Assembly (NCBI GenBank): GCA_007745635.1
Contig: CP036272.1
Location: 4,269,521 to 4,333,520, forward strand
Direction of reading: 5' to 3'
From: Stieleria bergensis
GTDB taxonomy: Bacteria; Planctomycetota; Planctomycetia; Pirellulales; Pirellulaceae
DNA: 64,000 nucleotides
The translations under genes and the position numbers were made by a program. Numbering within the stretch: position 1 is the first letter of the stretch; every line of letters begins with the position of its first letter. Under the pieces are notes generated by a model that had not been told where the DNA came from, searched no databases, and saw only the letters and a program-made list of their open reading frames with translations. Shown piece by piece: positions 37,601-46,776 of the stretch.

Positions 37601-38779
37601 TCCGCCGCCATCGGGCTCGGCGTACAGCTCAACCGTCACACCAGCGACACCAATCTCTGCTCCATCCAGAACACCGTTATTGGCGTTTGTTCCGTTGTCG
37701 TTAAAGACCGTCCCGCCAAGCGTCAACAGTTGCTCGTTGGGCAGGTTGCCCGTTTCAATCATCGGGCCGCGAACGTTAAAGGCCTCGAAGGTTTTATCGT
37801 TGTTGGCAGCGATGGAAACTTCGAATTCGATTGCACCGACGTCATTGAAATCAGGAGTGCCAACCAAAGTAAAGTCTGTATTGTATCGCAGGTAGACATC
37901 CGTCTCGCCGCTGCCGAGTTCAGGGATCACAATCCCGGTTGCTTCGGCGTAGTTCGCCCCATCGGTGTAGATTCGAACATCGATGGTGTCGCCAGCGTTC
38001 TCTTGAGTCGCCTGAATCAGCAAACCAGCGTCCGAATCAACAGGATCTCCTGGACTGCCGTCAGCGAGGGACACACCGCCCAGCCCCGTGGGGTCTAGCG
38101 TCGTTGATCCGTCGTTGCCGTCGTACTGGATCAGCAGCGTTCCAGCACCTTGAGTCTGCGAACCGATCGATAGTGTCTCGTCGTTAGGATCCGCTGCAAT
38201 GAACAGAATGCCTTGCGCACTGGTACGCGTGACCTCCAAGTCACGTGCTCCTCCGAGCACTTCGCTGGCAAGGGCAGAGTCTTCATCCGTCGGATCTGAT
38301 CCGTCAGCGATCAAGCTCTGTGCGGTCGCGGAGAAGTCATCGATGGTTTCGAACAGCGAACCGCCCGCGTTGGTCACGTCGATGACAATCGGATCGGGAG
38401 CCACCAAGTCCGCGCCGGCGGACTCTTGCTCGACCAAATACGTGTCAACGGTCAAGCCGCGAAAGAAGTAAAACCCGTCGTTGTCACTGGTCGTCGTGTC
38501 GATCGCCGCACCGTCGTTGGCATCCAAAATGCCATTGTCATCAACGTCGCGATACAGGTTGATCGTCACGCCATCGAGTCGCGGATCGGAAACGTCCAAG
38601 CCATCACCGGTCAAGTCGACGAACGACACACCGGAGATCGCGCCCAAATCGCCGGCCAACAACATCCGGCGATTCAGTGTTTCATGCTGCAGGCGTCGAC
38701 GCATGGCGCGTCGGCGATTCTTGTCGCTCTTCTTTCCGCTTCGACCACGCAAACGTTCAATCACTTGTTGCCAAGCCAT
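34601..38779 (-). CDS. Giant acidic surface protein with SdrD-B and DUF11 repeats
   Basis: The product is 1392 residues. The N-terminus is strongly basic (RRRAMRRRLQ) and carries LNRRMLLAGD, a variant of the planctomycete LEPR-XLL motif, in place of a normal signal peptide. Then come two SdrD-B-like domains (about 45-150 and 350-440), six DUF11 repeats (each starting like DLAITKTDD or DVTIDKTVDD and containing VxDTLPAGLTFVS), and a last SdrD-B domain (about 1270-1350) with SGRVYLDSNDNGIVDDGEVG. The tail reads FGELAAQLSKRRFLASNG. The repeats are Asp-rich with very few Lys or Arg, suggesting calcium-stabilised rods. It probably sits on the cell surface. The route of export is not established. 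Confidence 0.88.
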   Translation of the reverse strand: MAWQQVIERLRGRSGKKSDKNRRRAMRRRLQHETLNRRMLLAGDLGAISGVSFVDLTGDGLDVSDPRLDGVTINLYRDVDDNGILDANDGAAIDTTTSDNDGFYFFRGLTVDTYLVEQESAGADLVAPDPIVIDVTNAGGSLFETIDDFSATAQSLIADGSDPTDEDSALASEVLGGARDLEVTRTSAQGILFIAADPNDETLSIGSQTQGAGTLLIQYDGNDGSTTLDPTGLGGVSLADGSPGDPVDSDAGLLIQATQENAGDTIDVRIYTDGANYAEATGIVIPELGSGETDVYLRYNTDFTLVGTPDFNDVGAIEFEVSIAANNDKTFEAFNVRGPMIETGNLPNEQLLTLGGTVFNDNGTNANNGVLDGAEIGVAGVTVELYAEPDGGGAIDPDAQTPVATTATDSNGDYSFDTLLAGNYLVVVPESEFGSSAVLEGMTSSTGNDPAPDPDDDVDNDDNGTSVSGTGIVTGEITLAAETEPINDGDSNANTNFTLDVGVVQAVDVSVTKVIDQDDSNRVAGGEVFFDITYQNLGTSDATGVTVVDTLPAGLTLDQASSDFGGFTPVIVGQEITVNVGSLAAGAAGTIRIAADIDVALVNPVTNTVDVDATEADVDPSNNTATVIVSLLNADLAITKTDDVTGTLVAGDQMTYTITVVNNGPDTATGIVAMDTLPSGLSFVSSSFTSGSGSVTDNSGVLTIDIDDLNGSQSAVVEIVVDSAVDVADTLDNTVTVSMTPDIDPDPTDNTATVQTGVSRDVDASVTKTFTGTPTAGGQLTFVIDVTNDGTSPARGVQVLDTLASEFTFVSLNAGNSGATVSQSGQDLTFDLPEVDVNETLTFEFTVDIAGSASGTINNQADVTTSDNDTDASNDSDDVDVTLAAGVFDLVLTKDVDLATAVPGQDSLVYSFTIAHDTDSNTDAGQVTFTDVLPAGTTGLTITAPDATSTNYDSATRTVTVVYDSVALAVTRSFTVSASINEEATGTLDNTGNIVIDGGDDDASNNTATASTTLTPQFDVTIDKTVDDTTPAPTTDVTYTIEIANTGPSTATTVELSDVIPTGMTFVSATLEGQAGSVSGSDITFAAVSLDSNETQTATIVLTVDANASGTLTNSASVTADSGETDTTNNTDSVSITATPEADLSIAKTVDQASAEAGDTLVYSITVTNAGPSTAVDAISVDTLPAGVTFVSGTGPDGALTESGGTVTVDGGDLDSGSSYNFTITVTVDNTTMGSVTNSVTVSTATDEDDTSNNTATAVTTVTEASGSISGRVYLDSNDNGIVDDGEVGISGVVITVTGTSDDGDAVDLSTTTDADGNYVFAELAAGTYDVEQVQPADFIDGQTTAGTGATATVIDNAFIDLDLGIGADAIDFNFGELAAQLSKRRFLASNG

Positions 38780-38972
38780 AGGGTTCCCTGCACAGATTGC
38801 ATCATCCAGGTGACTTGCTAACGACCATCATTCAGTCAGTTAGCACCCGCCCCTGTAGGACCAGTTTAGGTAAGAAAGGTTGTTCAATCGCTAGGCTATT
38901 CAAAGCGCAGAGCGTGATCGGTTTATCGACCACGGAATGCGAAAAAGATTAGCGATTCTTAGTGGATGCCGA

Positions 38973-40694
38973 TTACCAGCGGAACTCAAGGCCGTAGTGA
39001 AGCCCCTGAGCCCAATAGTCGGTCGTGTCCCAGGCAAATTCAGGACGTAAGGCACCGTTGGTTGGGATCGGCGGTGGCAACAAATCCGGATTCACATCCA
39101 GCGAAATGTGCTGACCAGGGCGAACCACATTCGACCAGTAAATCCCCGTGTAACCAATGGTTGCTTTCAACCGCTCGGTCAACTGATAACCGAGCGTCAG
39201 GTTGATCTCTGGCACCACGGAAAACTCGTCCTGAGTGTAATTCCCAATGTTGCTGCTCAATGCCAGCAAACCGCCCTGCTCTGTTGTGGTTGCATTGAAC
39301 TGGTCGGTCGAGGTGGTCGAACCATCAATTCGCACTTTCTGCAGCGTGTTGCCAACGCCCAAGCGTACCAAGCCTTCAAAACTCCAAAAGCCACGAATCA
39401 CTCGGTGATGAACCGCTAAGTCCAAGCCGTTGAACTGATTTTCGGTGCGAAACACGTCCAGAGTGGACATCTGTCCCGGTGCAACCGAACTGGTGCTGAC
39501 AATCGAATCTGCGATCGTGATCTGTTCGGCCAGGTCCATGTATCGATAACCAAAGCGGAAATCGGAGCGAGAGCAGAAGTTGTCATAGCGGCCGATCCGG
39601 AAGAATCGTCGTCGCCCCTCTTCACAACCCATCGCCTTGCGGAAGTAGAATCCTCCACCACGCAAAAAGCTTTCCATTTCCACAGACACCTGTCCCGTGA
39701 TCGACAGGTTGGCGTTGTCATCAAACGCTAACAAGTTGGCGTCTTCATTCCCGGTCAAGCTATTGAAAAAGGGGCGAGCTAGAATCGGATTGCCCGTGCT
39801 GGTGAAGGACTCTCGGTGCGAAGCCTCCGACAACCGGAACATGTCCATTCCCATGCCCCAGGTGTGGCAGCGATCAAACCAAAATCCCAAGTCAATCCGG
39901 GCTCCATCAAACCCATTGTCAAACTCTTCGTGATTCCCAACCAGAATGGTCGTCGTTGGCAGCCCCAACACGCCGGCATCAGCTTGTGCCGTTCCGCTCG
40001 GTGAACTGGTGACCAGTGGTGGCATCCCCATGCCATCAACCTTCATCGCCAATCCTTCCAGCTTAAACCAGCCGTCCTGAGGCAGGCTAAAGGTGACTGC
40101 TGGACGCCATGCTCGGCTACTGGGAATTTCACCGCACAGCTTGCAACCACAACCGTCGCCACAACCCATCGAGTCACAGCCGATCGAGTCGCAACCGATC
40201 CCATCACAGCCAAGGGTGTCGCAGCCAATCGCGTCACAGCCGTAACCATAACTGACCGATTCACTGACCACCGTCCCAGGAACAATCGCCTCGGCTGGAA
40301 GCTCCATTGGCACGGGAACTTGCTGCGCGGTCTGCCTGACCTGTGGCTTGACAGGATCCGTCAACGGAATCCGAGTTGCCGCATGCTTGGACACGGCCTG
40401 CTGGCTGGACGCCTGCCTGGTCGTCGCCCGAGTCGGTGCCGCCGATAGCGTGACAGCCCCGGCTTTGGACAATTGATTCGACTTGCTTGCTTGCTGAATT
40501 GCTGGTTGGCTGGCTTGTTGGGGCCTTTTGCGAACCGGCGTCCAGTTGGCTCGCGCCCGATCCACGTCGCCACCTAGCGGCAACTGGGCAAACAGACTCG
40601 TCGGAGAAAGCGTCGTAAGGCTAAAAGCCAGGAAAAGAAACACCGCCAATGTGCGTTTCGATGAGGTGATAGATGTGGGGATCTTCACGTTCAT
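38973..40694 (-). CDS. BBP7-like outer-membrane beta-barrel with GCD repeats
   Basis: The ATG at 40694 starts a normal signal peptide (TLAVFLFLAFSLTTLS, cut after LFAQ). A frame 19 codons longer has none. The protein is about 573 residues. A low-complexity basic region is followed by a Cys-rich array of GCDxxGCDx units (about residues 130-160) ending GCGCKLCGE. Beyond it is a beta-barrel-like domain with DGARIDLGFWFDRCHTWGMG, FRFGYRYMDLAEQ and a terminal aromatic residue (EFRW), as expected for outer-membrane barrels. I assign the BBP7-type planctomycete family from these traits. Role unknown. Confidence 0.8.
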   Translation of the reverse strand: MNVKIPTSITSSKRTLAVFLFLAFSLTTLSPTSLFAQLPLGGDVDRARANWTPVRKRPQQASQPAIQQASKSNQLSKAGAVTLSAAPTRATTRQASSQQAVSKHAATRIPLTDPVKPQVRQTAQQVPVPMELPAEAIVPGTVVSESVSYGYGCDAIGCDTLGCDGIGCDSIGCDSMGCGDGCGCKLCGEIPSSRAWRPAVTFSLPQDGWFKLEGLAMKVDGMGMPPLVTSSPSGTAQADAGVLGLPTTTILVGNHEEFDNGFDGARIDLGFWFDRCHTWGMGMDMFRLSEASHRESFTSTGNPILARPFFNSLTGNEDANLLAFDDNANLSITGQVSVEMESFLRGGGFYFRKAMGCEEGRRRFFRIGRYDNFCSRSDFRFGYRYMDLAEQITIADSIVSTSSVAPGQMSTLDVFRTENQFNGLDLAVHHRVIRGFWSFEGLVRLGVGNTLQKVRIDGSTTSTDQFNATTTEQGGLLALSSNIGNYTQDEFSVVPEINLTLGYQLTERLKATIGYTGIYWSNVVRPGQHISLDVNPDLLPPPIPTNGALRPEFAWDTTDYWAQGLHYGLEFRW

Positions 40695-41119
40695 TACCAA
40701 TCTTTTTGTGGGGAGGTTTTCGCGCCTAACCTGCTTCCGGCAGGAAAACAACGCAATTGGCCGACACGCTCGGTTCAGCGAATGAGCAAAACGCTGTCCG
40801 AGCCCGACCTGTCATGTGAGCTATCGTCGACCTAGAAAACTTCCCTAAAGGAAAAACTGGAAAAATCCGCAGAATCAGCAAACTCTTACCAACCCGTAAA
40901 GTTTACCACCGCACCGCAACAGCCGACTGGGCAACCTAGGGAACCCGGGTGCGATAGGCATATCACTGGCCCGCCAGGTCCAGCGAGACGCCATGGCGTT
41001 CAAAGATCGCCGCGTGTCACAGATCACCGCACCGCGTTGCGCACTGCCCTTGCCGGCCGCAGAGCCGTTGAATCTCAGCTGCATTTCCCACGAATCAGTT
41101 GCGGCAGTCACGCGTCTTT
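40695..41119. other. Intergenic region between BBP7-like and RND genes
   Basis: Both flanking genes are on the minus strand, so this holds the BBP7-like promoter and the end of the RND operon. An 82-codon frame (40875-41123) overlaps the RND stop by four bases, but its composition and lack of domains do not support a gene. No terminator-like hairpin was seen. Confidence 0.4.
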
Positions 41120-44100
41120 TCACTTGTAGACAGATTCGGAACGGCTGGCGGCGATTGCTTCAGCGGCCTGATTCCTGCGCAATTGCGATGGATTCCCAGA
41201 CACGCCAGCGGTCAAACCAAAGTCATTCAGGATCACATACAAGGCTGGGAGCACAAAAAGGATCAACAGCGTTGAAGCCAGCAGGCCGAAACAGATGCTG
41301 ACAGCGATGGGAATCAACACCTGTGCTTGCAGACTTTTCTCCAGCAATAGCGGCATCAGTCCCGCAATCGTGGTTAACGAGGTAATCATCACAGCTCGGA
41401 AACGCACGCGACTGGCTTCCCGAGCCGATGCCTCGACGTCAGCACCTTGCTGACGCTCTGACTTCAGGAACAGCATCAAAAGAATGGAGTCATTGACCAC
41501 GATCCCCGCCAAGGAGGCATAGCCCATCACGCTTGGCAAACTAATGCTGAGCCCAAACAGGAAGTGTCCCCAGATGACACCCACGAAGGCAAACGGAATC
41601 GCCACCATCACCACCAGCGGCTCGAGATAACTTCGAAACTGAAACGAGAGAATCACAAACACGCCCAAGCACCCGATCATCGCTGCGCGCAACATTGATG
41701 TCCCCGTTTCGTCGGCGGCTTCGGCTTGGCCGCGATAGGTGACACTCAGCCCCGGGTATTCGGCTTCCATCGGGGCAATGACATCCCGACGCAGATTCGC
41801 CAGCACGATCATCGTGTTGGTGCGTTTGGCATCGGCATTGGCGATGACGTTTAGTTTGCGCCGTCCATTGAAACGAGAGATGCGCGACCATCCTTGGCGG
41901 GACTCAAGCGTGGCGATCTCGCCAATCGGCACCATTTGTCCGCCCGGCAGCGAGACGCGAAACTCCTTCAAGTCGCTCACGCTGGATCGGTTTTCATCGG
42001 CAAAGCGAACTTCGATATCATAGCCTTCATCACCGACTTGGATTTGATCGCTTTGCAGCCCCTGAAACGAGCCTCGCAATTGCCGCCCCAAGTCGATCGC
42101 CGTGATCCCCAATCCGACCGCTCCGGGTCGCAACTTAACAATCACTTCTTGAGCCCCAAGACGTGTGTCTGTGGTGGCATTGTAAACGCCATCGTAGGTT
42201 TCCAGTTCGCTGATGATGTCTTGCGACAATCGGCTCAGTTCGCTCAATGGCAAACCCATCATTTGAATTTCAATGGCTCGTCCGCCGGGGCCGATGGAGG
42301 GTTCATCAAATGTAATGGTTTGCGCATCGGGAATCTCACCCACTTTTTCGCGCCAGGTGCGTAAAAAGTCCTCGATCCTTGTGGTCCGCAGTTCGTTGGT
42401 CAACAGGTCAGCCGACAGAGTAGCGACGTGAGGTCCGGTCTCTTGAGCGTCACTATTAAAATTGAATCGCACATGAGAAACCTCGACCAAATCGCGTTGG
42501 TCGGGTTGCTGGGGACTGTAGACCGCGTTGGTGGCTGCCAATGCGGCCTCCATTTCCGCGACCACCTGCTGAGTGCGACTGAGTGGAGTCCCGGCACGCA
42601 TCAACAATCGTGCTTCGACCGAATCACCTTCCAGGTCTGGAAAGACTTCTCCTTGAACGCGTCCGCCGACGATCAAGCCGATTGACAACAGGAACAGCAT
42701 CGCGGTCAACCCGGCGGTTAAGTAGCGCCAGCGCACCGTCCAGCCAACCAACGCGCCAACTCGATCACGACCGGCATCAATCAGCCCATCGACGCGCTGC
42801 CGGAACCAACCTTTGCTGTCACCGTTTTCGTGCTGCAGTGAGTGTCCCAGGTGAGCAGGCAAGATCAAATAGGCTTCCACCAAACTGGTCGCCAGGACCA
42901 GCAAGAGAATCATCGGGAGCACTTTTAAGACTCGACCGATGTCACCGGAAAGAAAGATCAGTGGCCCCAACACACTGCACGTGGTCAAGAATGAGGAGAA
43001 AACCCCACCAGCCACCTCTTTGACACCGTTGACCGCAGCCTGCATTGCTGGTTCTCCGGTCGCGCGCCGCCGAGCAATGTTCTCGGCAATCACGATCCCA
43101 TCATCCATCAGCAATCCGATGGCCATCAACAAGCCGACCATGGTCAACATATTGATGGTCAACCCGGCAGCTGGCACCATGGCAAACGCAGCCATGAATG
43201 AGACCGGCAGACTGGCGACCACCCAAAAGGAAAGCCGTGCGTTGAAGAACAACCACATCACAAGAAACACCAAGATACAGCCTTGCCAGCCATTCTTGAT
43301 CAATAGCGAGAGACGTTCACTGACCAACGATGAGCGATCATTGATCGTGGTAAAATCAAGATCGGGCCGGACACTTTGTTCTTGATCCAAAACCGCTTTG
43401 ACTTCAGCGGCCACGGTCAGTGAATCGGATGACTTTGATTTAAGAATTTTCAGGATCGCAGCGCGTTTCCCGTCCGCATCGACGCGGTCCTCTGTAAATT
43501 CGAACTCGCTGACAACTTCACCGAGATCGCCGATGCGAACTTCGGCGTTACCCGCGACGGCTTTGACAACAATCTGCTCAATTTCTTTCGGCGTCGTGCG
43601 CTCTTCCTGAATGCGAATCAAGACCTCTTCGCGCCCTGAGATCGTTCCCGCCGGCAAATCGACGTTCTGAGAACCAACCGCATTGGCAACATCAATGGGG
43701 CTCAACCCCTGAGCCAACAAGCGGTCTCGGGACAACTTGATGCGATAAACAGGCTCGGAGAATCCGGCAATCTGACAGTCCGAGACCCCCTTGAGTGCCA
43801 TCATGCGATCTTTCAACGATTCGCAATAGGCTTTCAAACTGCGATGCGAGCCAAGGTCATCATCAACGGTGGCTTGAACCAGGACTTCCAAAACCTGGTC
43901 CCGCGTATTGAGACGCTTGATAACGGGCGGCTCTGCAAGATCAGGAAAGTCATTGATGGACGTGACAGCGTTTTCAATTTCGTTACGAAAGGCCCCGTAG
44001 TCACCACGGTCGGACATCTCCAACGTGACGGTGCCAACATTGCTAAGCGACTGGCTGCGCATCTCTTTAAGAAACTGCACGCTGTCCAGCTCCTCCTCCA

Positions 44101-44293
44101 GACGCGACACAATCGACTCGTCCACCTCTTCAGGCGTCGCACCAGGAAAGACGACCGTGACCTGGACTTCGGTTGGCAACGAGTCAGGAAAGGTCTCGCG
44201 GCGCAGGCTGCCCAATGACATCAGCCCGGCAGCCAGCATGATCACCATCAGCAAGTTGGCTGCGGTTGGATGTTTGGCAAAAAAATCAATCAT
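41120..44293 (-). CDS. RND-family efflux pump, inner-membrane subunit
   Basis: The 1057 residues have the AcrB/HAE-1-like layout: one N-terminal helix, a large periplasmic loop, a block of helices, a second loop and a final block. The helix-4 proton-relay pair is seen in IGLLMDDGIVIAENI. SIVSRLEEELDSVQFLKEM and QFRSYLEPLVVMVAIPFAFVG are also typical. It exports drugs or other small amphiphiles driven by the proton gradient. It overlaps the adaptor gene by four bases. No outer-membrane channel gene follows, so a channel from elsewhere (perhaps a TolC homologue) is needed. Confidence 0.94.
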   Translation of the reverse strand: MIDFFAKHPTAANLLMVIMLAAGLMSLGSLRRETFPDSLPTEVQVTVVFPGATPEEVDESIVSRLEEELDSVQFLKEMRSQSLSNVGTVTLEMSDRGDYGAFRNEIENAVTSINDFPDLAEPPVIKRLNTRDQVLEVLVQATVDDDLGSHRSLKAYCESLKDRMMALKGVSDCQIAGFSEPVYRIKLSRDRLLAQGLSPIDVANAVGSQNVDLPAGTISGREEVLIRIQEERTTPKEIEQIVVKAVAGNAEVRIGDLGEVVSEFEFTEDRVDADGKRAAILKILKSKSSDSLTVAAEVKAVLDQEQSVRPDLDFTTINDRSSLVSERLSLLIKNGWQGCILVFLVMWLFFNARLSFWVVASLPVSFMAAFAMVPAAGLTINMLTMVGLLMAIGLLMDDGIVIAENIARRRATGEPAMQAAVNGVKEVAGGVFSSFLTTCSVLGPLIFLSGDIGRVLKVLPMILLLVLATSLVEAYLILPAHLGHSLQHENGDSKGWFRQRVDGLIDAGRDRVGALVGWTVRWRYLTAGLTAMLFLLSIGLIVGGRVQGEVFPDLEGDSVEARLLMRAGTPLSRTQQVVAEMEAALAATNAVYSPQQPDQRDLVEVSHVRFNFNSDAQETGPHVATLSADLLTNELRTTRIEDFLRTWREKVGEIPDAQTITFDEPSIGPGGRAIEIQMMGLPLSELSRLSQDIISELETYDGVYNATTDTRLGAQEVIVKLRPGAVGLGITAIDLGRQLRGSFQGLQSDQIQVGDEGYDIEVRFADENRSSVSDLKEFRVSLPGGQMVPIGEIATLESRQGWSRISRFNGRRKLNVIANADAKRTNTMIVLANLRRDVIAPMEAEYPGLSVTYRGQAEAADETGTSMLRAAMIGCLGVFVILSFQFRSYLEPLVVMVAIPFAFVGVIWGHFLFGLSISLPSVMGYASLAGIVVNDSILLMLFLKSERQQGADVEASAREASRVRFRAVMITSLTTIAGLMPLLLEKSLQAQVLIPIAVSICFGLLASTLLILFVLPALYVILNDFGLTAGVSGNPSQLRRNQAAEAIAASRSESVYK

Positions 44294-45774
44294 CGCGCCA
44301 CCTCTTGCTGAGCCGCGCCAACCGATGCCCTGTTGCGAACCGCTTGATCAGACGAAGCATTTTTCAACAACGAAGACGGACTTGATGGGGAAAACACTGC
44401 GGCGTCTGAAAACGTTGGCGCAACCAATTGACGATCCACGAGCGAGGAGGCGGGATCTAAGATCACAATCTCGCCATCACTTAGTCCCGACGTGATCGTC
44501 GTTCTCCCCTGGACCTCAAAACCGATCTGCACCTGACGCCGCTGCACACGGTTCTGATCGGTGATGCAAAACACCATGGAATCCACCAACGCAGCGTTGG
44601 GAACCGAAATCGCCGACGTTGGCTGATTCGATCGCAAACGAACTTCGCAAAATGATCCCGGCCGGAGCTCGGAGGCGTGACTGATCTCCCGCCTGCCTGC
44701 CGCTGTGGCATTGCTGACTCGAACGACCAATCCAAGAGTTCGCGAACGCTCGTCGAGCGACGGTGTGACGCGAACGACTTCGCCTGAGTAACGCATCTCA
44801 GATGCGCCACTACGCGTCACCACCTCGACCTCCACGGCGGGCAATGACTGCACGGCGGGCAATGACTGCATGGCGGGTTGCAAAACGCCTTGCTGGGCGA
44901 ATTCGATGTTGGGTGCAACGCCATCGGGGACAGCGGTTTTCGGACCTCCCACTAAACGTCGCAACTGCGCCAAAGAAATTTGCGTTTCGACTTCCACGCT
45001 GGTCGTTTCAATGATGTCCAACAGTGTTTCTTTGGGCGCGACATACTGGCCTTCTTCGAGAGCAACATTGGCCAATAGGCCATCAAAGTTCGCGACGATG
45101 GTTGTTCGCTCCAGATCGCGTTTGGCTTCCTGGACTCGAGCGGCTGACAAAGCGATCGACGCTTCAGCAGACTCAATTTGTGCCTCATAAGTACTAAGCG
45201 AGTTGAGAAGATTCTGAACCGTTTGTTGTTGCTGCAACTGGCTGAGTTGGACGACGTCCGCTTCGGACCACGACGCCGATTGATTCAAACGCAGTTCTGC
45301 CAGGCGTTTGACGTCGCGATCACGCACCACCAACATTGCCTGCTGAATCTGGAGCGACTTTTCATCCGACGCGCGGGCGAGTTCCAACTGGCGCAGTTGA
45401 GCCTGGGCCTGGCGAAGCTCAGCCTGCCGTTGCTGGAATCGCAATTGATAGTCCGAGTCATCGATTTGCAGCAATGGCTGCCCTTTGGTCACCGAGATCC
45501 CTGGCTTGAGCTGCAGATACGACTTGGCAATCTGTCCCCCGACTTCGGCCACAGCCGTCCAACGTCGATTCGCAGCGGCAGTGCCAAAACCAACCACCTC
45601 AGGGGCCAAAGGTGACACGACAGCATAGATTGCCTTCACTGGCGTGGCTTTCTCGGTGTGTTCAACGCGTTTGATCTCTTTTTTCATAGAAACCAACACT
45701 GCGATCACAGCGAGCCCAACCAAGATCGGCGGCACGATCAGCAATCGCTTTGACCGCAGAAGTCTTTTCAACAT
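44290..45774 (-). CDS. RND efflux adaptor (membrane fusion protein)
   Basis: The 494 residues have one N-terminal membrane helix (LLIVPPILVGLAVIAVLVS), a barrel/lipoyl region (VAEVGGQIAKSYLQLKPGIS), a coiled coil (RQAELRQAQAQLRQLELARA) and a second barrel half (TTIVANFDGLLANVALEEGQ, then SLAQLRR). A repeat-containing insert reads MQSLPAVQSLPAVEVEVV. It bridges the RND pump to an outer-membrane channel. It follows tetR with four bases between stop and start. Confidence 0.92.
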   Translation of the reverse strand: MLKRLLRSKRLLIVPPILVGLAVIAVLVSMKKEIKRVEHTEKATPVKAIYAVVSPLAPEVVGFGTAAANRRWTAVAEVGGQIAKSYLQLKPGISVTKGQPLLQIDDSDYQLRFQQRQAELRQAQAQLRQLELARASDEKSLQIQQAMLVVRDRDVKRLAELRLNQSASWSEADVVQLSQLQQQQTVQNLLNSLSTYEAQIESAEASIALSAARVQEAKRDLERTTIVANFDGLLANVALEEGQYVAPKETLLDIIETTSVEVETQISLAQLRRLVGGPKTAVPDGVAPNIEFAQQGVLQPAMQSLPAVQSLPAVEVEVVTRSGASEMRYSGEVVRVTPSLDERSRTLGLVVRVSNATAAGRREISHASELRPGSFCEVRLRSNQPTSAISVPNAALVDSMVFCITDQNRVQRRQVQIGFEVQGRTTITSGLSDGEIVILDPASSLVDRQLVAPTFSDAAVFSPSSPSSLLKNASSDQAVRNRASVGAAQQEVAR

Positions 45775-45778
45775 GATG

Positions 45779-46405
45779 CTAATTCCCTGTCGCCTCTAAA
45801 CCATACGCAGCCAGAAACATCTTGACCGCCGACTGACAAATCTTCTCTTGCTTGGCCTTTCCCGGCATTGGCTTTCCAGCGCAATCACGAATTGGCTGAA
45901 TACCAACCAACATGCCGATAAAGGCCTCCGCCGCCATGGCGGGATCCTCGCAACACAACCGTCCGGCCAACGTCTCTTGTTTCAAGTAGTTCGTCATGGC
46001 CTTTATCACGCGAGCCGGACCGGCGGCGTAAATCGCCTTGCCGATCTCCGGGTGGTCGATCGTTTCGGAAAGCGCCAAGCGTCGCCAACGCATGGCATCA
46101 CGCGACAATAAACGCGAAAGGAACACGTGGCCGAACTGCAGCAAATCAGCTTCCGTATCCCCGCTCGATTGAAGAGACGTGGAGATCCGCTGCGCATTGC
46201 CTTCGGCGTGCTGCTGCACAATGGCCAGCAACAGCCCATGCTTGGATCCAAAGTGGCTATACACCGTCGGCTTGGTCACACCGGCAACCTTGGCAACATC
46301 ATCCAAGTTGGATTCGCGGTAGCCCTGCTCCAAGAACAACTTGATCGCCGCAGCGAGAATCAGCTCTTGAGTTGGCGGTTTCTTTTGGTTTGCTTTTTTA
46401 GCCAT
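45779..46405 (-). CDS. TetR-family repressor of the efflux operon
   Basis: The ATG at 46405 gives 208 residues; a TTG eight codons upstream is weaker. The helix-turn-helix is at about residues 20-60 (AAAIKLFLEQGYRESNLDDV then KPTVYSHFGSKHGLL). The ligand domain contains a C-terminal TetR-C-like helix set. It is first in the operon with the adaptor and RND genes. A perfect 15-bp palindrome lies 30 bases upstream, so it probably represses its own operon. Confidence 0.93.
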   Translation of the reverse strand: MAKKANQKKPPTQELILAAAIKLFLEQGYRESNLDDVAKVAGVTKPTVYSHFGSKHGLLLAIVQQHAEGNAQRISTSLQSSGDTEADLLQFGHVFLSRLLSRDAMRWRRLALSETIDHPEIGKAIYAAGPARVIKAMTNYLKQETLAGRLCCEDPAMAAEAFIGMLVGIQPIRDCAGKPMPGKAKQEKICQSAVKMFLAAYGLEATGN

Positions 46406-46434
46406 TGACGACACACTCCATCCATCCAAACTTT

Positions 46435-46449
46435 ACTTTACCGTAAAGT
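46435..46449. promoter_or_regulatory. Probable TetR operator
   Basis: ACTTTAC-C-GTAAAGT is a perfect inverted repeat of 7-bp arms around one base, 30 bases before the tetR ATG. This size and symmetry match TetR-type operators. No second copy was found near other genes. Confidence 0.7.
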
Positions 46450-46776
46450 CTACCCCAGCACGCAATCGGGGCAAGTGTTTTTCACACCAGAATTGTCTGG
46501 CGTGTCGCCGCATGCGGTGTCTTGGCAGCGGTCAAGGCGCGCCAACCTGGCGTCCAGCCACCTGGATCGCTGTACCGCCCGGCAGTCTGCCCACAGGACT
46601 ACGCCTGATCCCGACAGCCAGCCGCCACACGCCTTGTGGACCGTCTAACAGTGCTCGCGATTCCACATTGACTGCCTAACGGTTCGAAGCCCCGACTCGA
46701 TCCAGACGCGTCGGACTCTGGCATGATCCGTAGCCACCTCCTGATGGGGCAGAGCGTGCGACAACGCTCGCCCGAA

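Noticed and set aside
40875-41123. 82-codon minus-strand frame overlapping the RND stop by four bases
   Set aside because: GTG-started, Arg-rich and without any similarity or hydrophobic pattern. Probably chance.
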